From: Candidatus Korarchaeum sp. | GTDB lineage: Archaea > Korarchaeota > Korarchaeia > Korarchaeales > Korarchaeaceae | Assembly (NCBI GenBank): GCA_020833055.1 | Contig: JAJHQZ010000003.1 | Coordinates: 1 to 64,000, forward strand | Length of the DNA: 64,000 bases | Reading direction: 5' to 3' | Shown: positions 43,041 through 51,354 of the stretch, piece after piece | Layout of the letters: each line of letters begins with the position of its first letter | Numbering within the stretch: the stretch's first letter is position 1 | The notes under the pieces: generated by a model | Told to the model about the DNA's origin: nothing | Seen by the model: the letters and a program-made list of their open reading frames with translations, nothing else | Database searches by the model: none | Program-made: the position numbers and the translations under genes

Positions 43041-44331
43041 GCTCGAGTTCCATCTGAAACCCGGCCTTCCCTAACTCCTCCTTCACTTCACCTACCAGAT
43101 AGTTCGCCTTGAAGTCCACTATCTCCACGAGGTAGAAGTGGCCCAGTTTCGCTTCCCGGATGGCTACAGGCTTGTAACTATTCGTCCTCCCTTGGAATCC
43201 CTTCTCCCCTCTCTCAGAGACCAGTACTTCGAGTTCCTTACCTAGATATCTCTCATTGATCTCCTCCTTTATCTTATTAACTAACTCATTTACCTCCTTG
43301 CTCCTCCTAGATACGATGCTATCGGGGAGCCTCCTCATCTTAGCTGCCTCAGTCCCGGGCCTAGCTCCGAACTTGCTTATGTTCACTACGTCCGGCTTGA
43401 GCCTCTCTAACATAGCTAAAGTACTCTCGAAATCATCCTCATCCTCCGTCGGGAATCCGACTATTATGTCTGTAGCTATTGTAACATCTGAGAGCTCTTT
43501 CCTTATCAGATCGACTATCTTCAGGAACTGATCCACAGTGTAATCCCTCCTCATAGCCTTGAGCACTCGATCAGAACCGCTCTGGACCGGTAGATGGAAG
43601 AACTTGTAGACCTTCCGGGATCTGTAAGCTCCTATCAGCTCTTTTATTATAGGCAGAGCGGAGCTCGGGGTCATCATCCCCACTCTTATCCTGAAATCCC
43701 CAGGTAGATCACTCAAATCCTTTATCAAGCTCGCGAGATTGTCACCTATATCTCTACCGTAAGCTGCTGTATCCTCTGCTGTGAGCCAGAGCTCGACTGC
43801 TCCCTTAATCAGGAAGTGCTCAGCCAACCTAAGGATGCTCCTCTTGGGAAAGCTAGTGAGTCTCCCTCTAGCTAGCCTCGTTATACAGTAAGTGCACGCT
43901 CCCATACAGCCCTCGGCTATTGGGATTATCCCTATGAGCTCGAGGGGGTCCCTTAGATATGAGGACTTATCGATGAACTTCCATCCTAGGAATTCGGCTT
44001 CCCTCCCCTCTATCGCTGAGATAACTGCGTCAAATATCTTATCTATCTCCCTGGGAGCTACGAAGACCTTTGAGAAACCCTTCAGTCTGTCCCTCTGGGA
44101 TTTCGCCATACAGCCTGTTACAACTAAAGGAGCATATTTTGAAAGTTCCCTAGCTCTCTGAATCATTCTTTGCTCAGTAGGTGTCTTAACATTACATGTA
44201 TTCAATATTATAACGTCAGCTCCCGATGGGTCGTTCACTCTGAGGAGACCGGCTTCTTCAAGTATCCTCTCCATTATCTGAGCATCCGATCTATTCATAG
44301 AGCAACCATAAGTTTCCATATAAAATCTCAA
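43033..44331 (-). CDS. mtaB: tRNA threonylcarbamoyladenosine methylthiotransferase (CDKAL1-like MtaB)
   Basis: 432 aa. MTTase architecture: N-terminal UPF0004 domain with three Cys (ETYGCSMNRSD, LNTCNVKTPTE, VVTGCMAKSQ), radical SAM core GCMGACTYCITRLARG, and C-terminal TRAM domain (about 365-430, GRTNSYKPVAIREA). It converts t6A37 to ms2t6A37 in tRNAs. Length matches archaeal/eukaryal e-MtaB. Start overlaps the DUF211 gene by 4 nt. Confidence 0.93.
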   Translation of the reverse strand: MRFYMETYGCSMNRSDAQIMERILEEAGLLRVNDPSGADVIILNTCNVKTPTEQRMIQRARELSKYAPLVVTGCMAKSQRDRLKGFSKVFVAPREIDKIFDAVISAIEGREAEFLGWKFIDKSSYLRDPLELIGIIPIAEGCMGACTYCITRLARGRLTSFPKRSILRLAEHFLIKGAVELWLTAEDTAAYGRDIGDNLASLIKDLSDLPGDFRIRVGMMTPSSALPIIKELIGAYRSRKVYKFFHLPVQSGSDRVLKAMRRDYTVDQFLKIVDLIRKELSDVTIATDIIVGFPTEDEDDFESTLAMLERLKPDVVNISKFGARPGTEAAKMRRLPDSIVSRRSKEVNELVNKIKEEINERYLGKELEVLVSERGEKGFQGRTNSYKPVAIREAKLGHFYLVEIVDFKANYLVGEVKEELGKAGFQMELELT

Positions 44332-44633
44332 TCGACGAACTCCTCCGATTCCACAGTAACTCCATCAATGCTCGCTACATTTCCTCCGTAGTACTTGATG
44401 AGTTCCATTATGTCATCCTCATCTAAGTCATCCCCCTCGACCACGAGCCTCAACCTCTCTATATTCGAATCGTAGTCCCTCACCTCTACATCGACTTTCT
44501 TAACTCCATTGAGCTTCGAGATCGCATCAGCTACCTCTATTATATCAGGTTCATGAGGCTTCACTACATCGAGCACTAATCTCCTTATGAAAGTCCTCTT
44601 ACTGTTCAACTTCCCTGAGGGAGATCTCGCCAC
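44328..44633 (-). CDS. DUF211 family protein
   Basis: 101 aa. Begins (after a short tail) IRRLVLDVVKPHEPDIIEVA, the DUF211 signature, and ends with IKYYGGNVASIDGVTV. Ferredoxin-like archaeal proteins of unknown function (MTH889 type) forming ring-like oligomers that bind Ca. GTG start at 44633; a TTG eight codons in would match typical homolog N-termini better. A TATA-like aaatatttataag is at about 44672-44685. Confidence 0.85.
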   Translation of the reverse strand: MARSPSGKLNSKRTFIRRLVLDVVKPHEPDIIEVADAISKLNGVKKVDVEVRDYDSNIERLRLVVEGDDLDEDDIMELIKYYGGNVASIDGVTVESEEFVD

Positions 44634-44932
44634 TTCGCTAGGTCCTCCCCACCGGAGCCGGGAGCTGCAGCTTATAAATATTTATGATCAAATCCTCGAT
44701 AGTGCATCGATCTCACTGTATGATTAATTGAACGCTCGAGTTACTTGAGTAACGCAAACCCTAGGACCACTCCGCCTTGAGAGGCGAGGCCCTCTGTCGT
44801 GGATCTAGACTATTATCTCCCCACTCGATTCAGTGGAAAACCTAAACTACCCGAGAATCTTCAATATAAATATGGCTCATATCCTTAAGCTCGCTTAGGA
44901 TCTTCTTCAATATCCTAGATCCTCCGATGTCC

Positions 44933-45286
44933 TCAATTGACCTGATCTCTTCTGAGCTCTAGGAAGAGCTTCGCAATGACCTTGTTCACTGTCCTCCTCC
45001 TGCCACCCTTCAGCCTTATCAATCTTATCTTACCCTCGTACTCCTCCGGTATCTCGATATTCCTCGAGAATGTCACGAAGATCTCGATACCTCTATTCAA
45101 ACAATACTCTAAGATCTCCCTTATATCTCTCTCCTTACCTTTTACAGTGCTCCTAGGCTGCCAAACAGCTCCATAACCTAAGTAATTCAACCTCCTCTGA
45201 ATTGAGAAGTAGAAGTCCCTTGGGACAGTCCTATCGAAGAAGAAAAGGGTCTTATATCTCCTCACCTTCCTCCTCACCAAGTTCAT
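44933..45286 (-). CDS. hypothetical basic protein, possibly PIN-like
   Basis: 117 aa, strongly basic. An early Asp (FFFDRTVPRDF), a middle helix (REILEYCLNRGIEIFVTFSRN) and a short final strand recall PIN/DUF5615-like nucleases, but key acids are few, so this is only a hint. ATG at 45286 lies inside the end of dtdA (35-nt overlap, same strand), so it is probably co-transcribed. Confidence 0.5.
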   Translation of the reverse strand: MNLVRRKVRRYKTLFFFDRTVPRDFYFSIQRRLNYLGYGAVWQPRSTVKGKERDIREILEYCLNRGIEIFVTFSRNIEIPEEYEGKIRLIRLKGGRRRTVNKVIAKLFLELRRDQVN

Positions 45287-46082
45287 CCCTCAGAATTTTC
45301 CTAACTCTGATTATCTCGAGACCTAGGTCCCTAAGAGCCTCCTCTATCCTCTCCCTATCCTCTCCCTTCAATCCCTTGTTATCAACTATAGCTACTTCAG
45401 TGGGCTCGCCGTTCCTCGATATCGCTTGCTTCACCATCTCCCTATCCACCCACTCAGCATCTAGCTTCCTCACCGCATGTCCTATCGCGAACTTCGTGAA
45501 GAGCTCGACTCTAGTGAAGTGATCGTTTATGTGAGGCCCTCCGAATGCTACAGCTGCTACGAACTTACCATCTTCCCATGACTCTATTGCCTCTAAGATA
45601 GATTCAGCCGCGGCCCTCAATCCCCTCTCATCCCTCCAAGCTGTCTCATCGCAACCTATCTCTAGGAAAGCTGTCGGAATATCTAAAGTGGGGCCGTGAT
45701 GAGTTGGCTCGAAACCGACCCAGTAACCTATCTCTCCAGCTCTCTTACTCACTGAGATTAGGTATTCCTTCATCAGGGAGGGTATCGCTATGGATAACTT
45801 GAAATGATCCCCGCCGTATCTAGCCCTCCCGAAGTTCCCGGATACATGAGCTGTGAATATCGGATGATTTGGCGTACCGCTGTGCCTCGATAGCACCGCT
45901 AGATAATCGAAACCCTCGAAATGAGATCCACTCACATAGAGCATCTCTCTATCTACTTCAATTAGCTCACATCTCTTATCCGAGATTTCGAATTCCTCGC
46001 CCATCATATCTTTTATCTCGCGAGCCATACCTGAGCCAGCCGGGTCCTTTTTGGAGTACGCTAGAGCTAACCTTTTGCTCAT
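45252..46082 (-). CDS. dtdA: D-aminoacyl-tRNA deacylase, archaeal DTD2
   Basis: 276 aa. Family markers: LAYSKKDPAGSGMA at the start, SRHSGTPNHPIFTAH near 90, WVGFEPTHHGPTLDIP near 147 and FGGPHINDHFTR near 207. The His/Asp-rich motifs match the zinc-dependent GEK1/DTD2 family that removes D-amino acids (and aldehyde-modified residues) from tRNA. ATG start about 20 nt upstream of which the promoter-like tttataaaaggg occurs on the minus strand. Confidence 0.93.
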   Translation of the reverse strand: MSKRLALAYSKKDPAGSGMAREIKDMMGEEFEISDKRCELIEVDREMLYVSGSHFEGFDYLAVLSRHSGTPNHPIFTAHVSGNFGRARYGGDHFKLSIAIPSLMKEYLISVSKRAGEIGYWVGFEPTHHGPTLDIPTAFLEIGCDETAWRDERGLRAAAESILEAIESWEDGKFVAAVAFGGPHINDHFTRVELFTKFAIGHAVRKLDAEWVDREMVKQAISRNGEPTEVAIVDNKGLKGEDRERIEEALRDLGLEIIRVRKILRDELGEEEGEEI

Positions 46083-46137
46083 AAGCTATCGTATCAGCTC
46101 CTTTTATAAAAGGGTAGCAATATAGCTCGGGATGTAA

Positions 46138-46701
46138 ATGGATGGCCATAGGGCTCTGGCCTTAGTACTCTCCCCAGTAACAGTGGGCCTCTTAGCCGTG
46201 CTAGCTATAGGCTTTAAGGAAGGGGACTCCCTCGGCCTTCTCCTCTCGATAATCTTCATCGTCTTAATGCCGATAGCGGATGTGATAAGGAGGTATTTGA
46301 GGGGGGAGATAGATATACTCGTCCCGGAGAGATCGATGAGGGGGAAGTTCTTCCTGCAGGCATCCCTATCTTACTCAATCGGATTCATCCTCCTGAGGTT
46401 CTTCGGCAGCAGGACCTTGTCAACCCTAGCCCTCACTTACCTCTTCGTGAGCTTGGCGCTCATGCTGATAAATAGAGGGGTGACGAAGATCAGCGTGCAT
46501 ATGGCTGGGATAACTGGACCAGCAACCTTCCTCCTATACTCGGGGAACGAGCTCGGATATCCGATGATCCTCCTAATACCGATATTGGCCTGGTCCAGGT
46601 GGAAATCCGGCTCACATACGATCGGACAAGTTATACTGGGGATCTTAGTCTCCCTGCTCATAACGCTGATGACGTGCTCCCTCCTGAGGCTTGAGGATTG
46701 A
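46138..46701 (+). CDS. PAP2-like integral membrane protein
   Basis: 187 aa with about six membrane segments. The C-terminal SRWKSGSHTIGQVILGIL resembles the last PAP2 phosphatase motif (Gly-x-His then Gln/Asp), and the first motif may be PERSMRGKF near 63. Members dephosphorylate lipid phosphates, for example isoprenyl diphosphates, but the middle motif is only partial. Convergent 57-nt overlap with the TIM-barrel gene. Confidence 0.6.
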   Translation: MDGHRALALVLSPVTVGLLAVLAIGFKEGDSLGLLLSIIFIVLMPIADVIRRYLRGEIDILVPERSMRGKFFLQASLSYSIGFILLRFFGSRTLSTLALTYLFVSLALMLINRGVTKISVHMAGITGPATFLLYSGNELGYPMILLIPILAWSRWKSGSHTIGQVILGILVSLLITLMTCSLLRLED

Positions 46702-47469
46702 TAGTATCTTCTCCTTGGATATCCTCAGGTAATCGGGATCGCTGGAGTGGACCTCTAGCGTGACTGTACCTCTGTAGTTCGAGATCTCACCGAGGACCTC
46801 GGGCCAGGGGATCCTGCCAGCCCCTATCGGTAGATGTAGATCGCTGCTCATATCATTATCGTGAATATGCATGTGCACTATCTCCTTTCCGCACTTCTTG
46901 AGGTAGGATTTGAGCTTCTCTAGACCACCGTTAATTACGCTATGTCCTACATCTAACGTCATGAGGAGGCCATCCACATGATCCAGGAGGTACCTTATAT
47001 CGGGCGGGGATCTGAAGGCCCCATGATCCACGTTCTCAACTAAGATCTGGACTCCCAATTCCCTCCCGTGCTTAACCAATTCCCTGAACCCAACTACATT
47101 TAGTTCTCTAGCTTTCTCCTTGATCGATGCGAGCCAGCCAGGGGTGAATGGGTGGAATGTAGCTGATGTGGACTCCAATTTCCTGGACACTTCGAGGATC
47201 TTCAATGCTTCCTTCAAAGCCCCCCTCCTGACCTCCTCGTATGGATGGGCTATCTCCAAGTAATAGGGGGAGTGCACGAGCAGGAACGCGTTATGAGATT
47301 CCACAGCATCCTTGAGTTCATCTATCCTCCTCTCCACAGAATCCACCCAGGAGAGAGGCCATTCAACCGTTAGCTCCACGAAGTCCATTCCAATATCCAG
47401 TATACTCCTAACTTCACTCATCAGATCCCTATGTGGGTTATTCATACCACCGAACGTTAATTCGGCCAT
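46645..47469 (-). CDS. sugar phosphate isomerase/epimerase-like TIM barrel
   Basis: 274 aa from ATG at 47469. TATA-like gttaaatatga near 47490-47500 supports this leaderless start over the upstream ATG at 47493. Xylose-isomerase-like barrel motifs: VELTVEWP near 34, LVHSPYYLEIAHP near 74, ATFHPF near 104, LVENVDHG near 140, LTLDVGHS near 170, MHIHDND near 198 and LEVHSSDP near 238. Reaction unknown; relatives include endonuclease IV and sugar epimerases. Confidence 0.8.
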   Translation of the reverse strand: MAELTFGGMNNPHRDLMSEVRSILDIGMDFVELTVEWPLSWVDSVERRIDELKDAVESHNAFLLVHSPYYLEIAHPYEEVRRGALKEALKILEVSRKLESTSATFHPFTPGWLASIKEKARELNVVGFRELVKHGRELGVQILVENVDHGAFRSPPDIRYLLDHVDGLLMTLDVGHSVINGGLEKLKSYLKKCGKEIVHMHIHDNDMSSDLHLPIGAGRIPWPEVLGEISNYRGTVTLEVHSSDPDYLRISKEKILSILKPQEGARHQRYEQGD

Positions 47470-47568
47470 TGAGCTCACTTGATCCCTCTTCATATTTAAC
47501 GTGAACGGTTCAGGGGGAAATTGATCCTTCAGGAAGGGTTATAGATGAGCACATACTCATCATTAAGA

Positions 47569-47643
47569 GGGCCCGTAGCTCAGCAAGGATAGAGCGGCGG
47601 CCTTCGGAGCCGCAGGTCGGGGGTTCGAGTCCCTCCGGGCCCG
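47569..47643 (+). tRNA. tRNA-Arg (TCG)
   Basis: Acceptor GGGCCCG/CGGGCCC, D arm GCTC/GAGC, anticodon stem GCGGC/GCCGC with loop CTTCGGA (anticodon TCG), T arm GGGGG-TTCGAGT-CCCTC with one G-T pair, discriminator G. No intron and no encoded CCA, unlike tRNA-Asp in this window. Confidence 0.96.
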
Positions 47644-47769
47644 CTCCCCTTCCAAAGTTGGAGTCCTTACTTTTCTCTTTCCCGCTATTCACTTAATATT
47701 TCTGAGGACCTTCCGAAACATTAAATAGGTTTTTGAAGATATCCATTCAGCCTGGATGAGGGTGCTATA

Positions 47770-48038
47770 TTGAGTGAGAGAGTCAGGAGAGTTGGATTAT
47801 TTGTCGGAATAACTTTCATATTAAGTTGGCTCACAGTAATACTATTTTCAGCTTTAGGGGGGAAGTGGGAGACCTATAGTGGACTCATGATAGGAGTAGT
47901 ATTCATGTTCATGCCCATGATATCAGCTGTTCTAGTCCAGAGGTTCGTCTGTAGGGAACAGTTGAAGGAGCCCCTAGGGATCTCTCTCAAATTGAACAGA
48001 TGGTGGCTAGTGGCCTGGTTACTTCCGCTACTCATTAC
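47770..48038 (+). pseudogene. CPBP intramembrane protease, 5' part interrupted by IS
   Basis: About 89 codons, TTG start, encode the first three membrane segments of a CPBP (CAAX/Abi) protease, ending in WWLVAWLLPLLIT. The reading frame then enters the left end of an IS200/IS605 element directly after TTAC (48035-48038). The catalytic half continues at 49824. The whole gene is therefore disrupted. Confidence 0.85.
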
Positions 48039-48146
48039 AACCGAAAGCCTCGCCCTTTAGGGCGGGGATGGATAGAAATGATTATAAGGTGTGTATCCTA
48101 TAGTGTGTTCTGGAGGAGTGCCTTGGAGGGCGAATCTCTAGAATGG

Positions 48147-48551
48147 ATGAAGCTTAGGAGTACTAGGCATGCTAGGTACTGGTGTGGATATCACTTTGTT
48201 TGGATTCCAAAGTATCGCAGAGATATTCTTGTGGGAGATGTTGCTGAATACACTAGAGTGGTCTTGAGCGAAATACTCAGAGAGTTGGGATGCGAACCAT
48301 TAGCTATAGAGGTTTTGCCTGATCACGTCCATGTTTTTGCTCTATGCCCTCCAAGGCACTCTCCAGCCTATATTGTGAATTATCTTAAGGGTAAGAGTGC
48401 TAGGAGGATATTGCAGAGGTTTCCGGAGCTGAAGACTAGGGCTATTCGTGGGAAATTGTGGGATAGGAGCTACTTTGTAGCAACGGTTGGAAATGTAACA
48501 GCAGACATAGTTAAGAAGTATGTTGAGGAGCAGTGGGAGAAAGAGAGATGA
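48147..48551 (+). CDS. tnpA: IS200/IS605 transposase TnpA (Y1 HUH)
   Basis: 134 aa from ATG at 48147. The HUH metal motif is DHVHVFA near 62, and the catalytic Tyr is in DIVKKYVEEQ near the C-terminus. TnpA cuts and rejoins single-stranded IS ends after recognising the end hairpins. The longer upstream frame only reads through the left IS end and host gene. The stop overlaps the tnpB start (ATGA). Confidence 0.93.
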   Translation: MKLRSTRHARYWCGYHFVWIPKYRRDILVGDVAEYTRVVLSEILRELGCEPLAIEVLPDHVHVFALCPPRHSPAYIVNYLKGKSARRILQRFPELKTRAIRGKLWDRSYFVATVGNVTADIVKKYVEEQWEKER

Positions 48552-49864
48552 AGAGAGCAAGCATAGTAAGGCTCATAGTTGATAAAGACGCTGAGGAGAG
48601 GTTGAAGCTGCTATGCAGTTTATCCTCTAAGCTGTGGAATGAAGTGAACTACGCTAGGAGGAGAGCGTTCTTCGAGAAGAGAGGTGTAGACCTCAAAGCA
48701 ACATACAAAGAGTACTACGAGAAGTATAAAACACTCATAGGTTCTGCCACAGTACAGCAAATCCTAAACAAGAACAATGAGATGTGGAAGAGCTTCTTCA
48801 AAATGCTGAAGCTCAAGAAGGAAGGCAAGCTACCGCCATTCATTACGAAAGTCAATCCACCAGGTTACAAGAAGAAAAACAATAAGAGGGTCCTGTGGAC
48901 TGTTTTGAGGAAAGACCAGTATAGGGTAGAGGGTGATAAAATAGTCCTCAAGGGACTAGGAGCTATTGGAAGGATAGAAGTGAGGTACAAGGGCTTGATA
49001 CACTTGAGGGGAGAGCAGGGCAGGCTGGAGATACACTACGATCCAGACAGGAAGAAGTGGTATGCCCACATATCATTCGAGGCGAGCGAGAAAGCCATCA
49101 GGGGGGTCTGGGCTAGCGTCCCGAGGAGACCGAGAGGGAATCTAGTAGTAGGCATCGATATCGGCATTAACAACTTGATGGCTATATACGTTGAAAATGG
49201 TTTGGCAAAGTTTGTTAATGGTAGACCGCTTAAAGCGATATCTCACTACTGGAGGATGAGGATCGCCAAGTACCAGTCCACACTGAATAAGCATGACTTG
49301 AACTCTAGGAGGCTCAGGTCTATGTACTCTAAGTGGAGGAGGCAAGTTAAAGCCTATATTGACTCAAGGGTTAGACAAGCAATTGAATGGCTGTATAGTG
49401 TTGGAGTCTCAGTCATCAAGGTCGGCTATCCCAAATATATTGCCCAGGAGAACGGAAACTTCAACAACGTCCACATTTGGGCATATGGCTACCTACTGAG
49501 GAGAATCCACGAAGTTGCAGAAGAGTATGGGATAACAGTAGTCTACGTAGATGAGGCGTATACATCGTCTAAGTGCCCAATCCACGGCGAGGGATGCGGG
49601 GAGAGAATTAAGCGTGGACTATTCAAATGCACCAAGCTAAACAAAGTGTTCAACGCAGACCTAGTAGGAGCATACAACATACTCATAACCCCGAGTCCCG
49701 AGAGGGATAGGGGTAATGGGCCGGAGACCCGGCCCGGGATTGAACCCTCAGGAAGAGGGGATGTAATCCCAAACCCCCTCGCTCTAGGGGAACCATCGCC
49801 CTTCAGGGCGGGGAGGAGGTCAGTGGCTTCGGTGAGGAATTGGGTTGGCGAGGTTTTCTCCTAA
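48548..49864 (+). CDS. tnpB: TnpB, RNA-guided endonuclease of IS605 family
   Basis: 438 aa from ATG at 48548. RuvC residues are intact: Asp in VVGIDIGINNLMAIY near 201, Glu in VVYVDEAYTSSKCP near 335, and the last Asp in VFNADLVGAYN near 373. A partial zinc ribbon (CPIHGEGCG...FKC) sits between the latter two. It should cut DNA next to a TAM using an RNA from the IS right end. The stop at 49864 lies beyond the IS end, so about the last 14 residues come from the host CPBP gene and are specific to this insertion. Confidence 0.92.
   Translation: MKRASIVRLIVDKDAEERLKLLCSLSSKLWNEVNYARRRAFFEKRGVDLKATYKEYYEKYKTLIGSATVQQILNKNNEMWKSFFKMLKLKKEGKLPPFITKVNPPGYKKKNNKRVLWTVLRKDQYRVEGDKIVLKGLGAIGRIEVRYKGLIHLRGEQGRLEIHYDPDRKKWYAHISFEASEKAIRGVWASVPRRPRGNLVVGIDIGINNLMAIYVENGLAKFVNGRPLKAISHYWRMRIAKYQSTLNKHDLNSRRLRSMYSKWRRQVKAYIDSRVRQAIEWLYSVGVSVIKVGYPKYIAQENGNFNNVHIWAYGYLLRRIHEVAEEYGITVVYVDEAYTSSKCPIHGEGCGERIKRGLFKCTKLNKVFNADLVGAYNILITPSPERDRGNGPETRPGIEPSGRGDVIPNPLALGEPSPFRAGRRSVASVRNWVGEVFS
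49690..49823 (+). ncRNA. predicted omega (reRNA) scaffold at the IS right end
   Basis: TnpB guide RNAs cover the 3' end of tnpB and the right end. Here the tail is GC-rich with a strong hairpin (gggccgg-agac-ccggccc near 49718-49735) and the end hairpin near 49796-49810. The guide would be the host bases after 49823 (tggcttcggtgaggaattgg). The 5' limit is a guess. Confidence 0.45.
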
Positions 49865-50262
49865 GGAATTTAATCGATATAGGGTTCTGGAAATCCTCTG
49901 CTATCATCGGGCTCATCTGGGGTATATGGCACGCTCCACTCATCCTCCAAGGGCGACTCAGGTATCCTCAGCATCCGGTGGAAGGTGTAATCATGATGAT
50001 AATCTTCTGCCTCCTCCTCTCTCCCCTGTTCAGTTACATTAGATTGAAGTCGAAATCAGTCGTCGCTGCTGCGATTCTCCATGGCTCTTTCAATGGCACT
50101 ACAGGACTATCTATTTTAGCAGTGAAAGGAGGGAACGATCTGATCATCGGGATTACGGGGGCAGCCGGTTTCATCACACTCTTATTAGTGGATCTCCTGA
50201 TACTTCTCCTGGATAGTTCTATTAGAGAAGGATCTATAAAAGATACCGTAAAAATAAGTTAA
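49824..50262 (+). pseudogene. CPBP intramembrane protease, 3' catalytic part
   Basis: About 145 codons begin GFGEELGWRGF, the EExxxR glutamate motif, then GLIWGIWHAPLI with the second-motif His, and HGSFN with the third. These are the CPBP glutamic/metal-type catalytic motifs and are intact. It lacks its own start. Joined to the 5' part without the IS, the frame is kept (LLIT-GFGEEL). Relatives usually have about 60-70 residues between these points, so a deletion may accompany the insertion. Confidence 0.85.
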
Positions 50263-50332
50263 GTGTATGATAACGTCACTTAACTTAAAAAAGAAAAAAG
50301 ATGTTTATTTAAAATGTTTATTCAGGGGGTCT

Positions 50333-50563
50333 TTATCTCTTCCAGACGGCCTCAACAGCCATCTCTATGTCTCTATCGGTCACTGTCTTCCTCTTTGCGT
50401 GCTTCGCAAGCTCTACAGCTTGCGCCCCGACTTCCCTAGCGAATCTCTCGAGGTGATAGACCATCCTCTCCCTCGCATCGTCGCTTACCCTCTCAGCGCC
50501 CGCGCTCTTGATTATCCTATACACGGGTGCTAGGGGGAGATACCTAGTCTGCTTCTGGGGCAT
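50333..50563 (-). CDS. archaeal histone
   Basis: 76 aa, a single histone fold: LPLAPVYRIIKSAGAERVSDDAR, central helix, then KHAKRKTVTDRDIEMAVEAVWKR. Residues AP near 12 and the RxTVTDRD motif match HMf-type histones. It dimerises and wraps DNA. A TATA box (cttatatttaag on the minus strand near 50618-50630) and GAGGTGAT precede the ATG, giving a 35-nt leader. Confidence 0.96.
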   Translation of the reverse strand: MPQKQTRYLPLAPVYRIIKSAGAERVSDDARERMVYHLERFAREVGAQAVELAKHAKRKTVTDRDIEMAVEAVWKR

Positions 50564-51354
50564 ACCATATCACCTCTTAACAAACCCTATATGGGCCATG
50601 TATTATGCATAAGCACTTAAATATAAGCTTTTCTGAAGAATGAGCCATCGCCAGCTATATGGATGATAGGCTTACCTATCACATCAAGTGTTCAGTCCAC
50701 TGAAACATATAAATTTCTTGATACCCCCACTATGATGCCTCCAATTCATATTCAATGAAAAAAAGGCATTCTCAATTATGAAAAAATATATTTTGCAATT
50801 ATGTAGAAAAATCTATAAAAGAATAAAAAAATATCCTTATTTGGAAAAAATTTGGAGTTGCGTAATTAGAAGACTTCAGGGGACACAGCATACTTCTACT
50901 CGATTGTTATCAGCCGGAGTGGAAATATACCCGAGATGAGCTCATGAACTCGATCTATTGTACGCAATCTAATAAAAATATACCTATTCAAGTCATTGTC
51001 ATGGAAATAACTCATAAGAGCGAGACTTCATTTAAAATTACATTATGATCATGATAGATAAATTAAATAACTTTTTAGAGTGATCAAAGTCCCTCAAGAG
51101 ATACTTAGATGGGTCATTCAGATTAACTATCTTCCAGCTCTATTGGATCGCATAAAGAAATTTCGAGAGTAATTTCCCCATATTAAAGTGAAATATGTTC
51201 TCTTTGACTCCCCTATACTACCTAACAGACTTTAAGCTCCGGGAGTTTATCCCTGGAGTTCGTCTCTATAGGATTAGATCCAGAGAGCTCGGGAGGAATA
51301 TTTAATAGGAAAGAGGGACCCCTTGAAGTAGCCCTGAAATCTAGAGGGGTTCTC
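50564..51354 (+). other. 791-base AT-rich region without a gene
   Basis: After the histone promoter, no frame above about 20 codons looks coding. It holds a perfect hairpin (tgatagg-ctta-cctatca, 50664-50681), a TATA-like catataaattt near 50714 with no gene after it, and long A/T runs (50750-50860 and 51020-51080). No origin-recognition repeats were identified. It could be a small RNA locus or decayed DNA. Confidence 0.5.

Larger units (their letters stand above)
48039..49823 (+). mobile_element. IS200/IS605-family insertion sequence with tnpA and tnpB
   Basis: About 1.79 kb. The left end starts after the target-like TTAC and carries a hairpin (cgccc-ttta-gggcg, near 48051). The right end has a matching hairpin (cgccc-ttca-gggcg, near 49796-49810) and ends near ggaggtcag. 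No terminal inverted repeat and no target duplication are present, as expected for single-strand Y1 transposition. Both genes are intact, so the copy looks recent and potentially active. Exact right boundary uncertain by a few bases. Confidence 0.88.

Noticed and set aside
47510-47692. Minus-strand 60-codon frame containing a PEGLEPPTCGSEGRR-like string
   Set aside because: It is the antisense of tRNA-Arg; this string is a well-known false protein from reading through tRNA genes.
48000-48146. N-terminal extension of TnpA
   Set aside because: It begins in the interrupted CPBP gene and reads through the IS left-end hairpin; the HUH domain starts at 48147.
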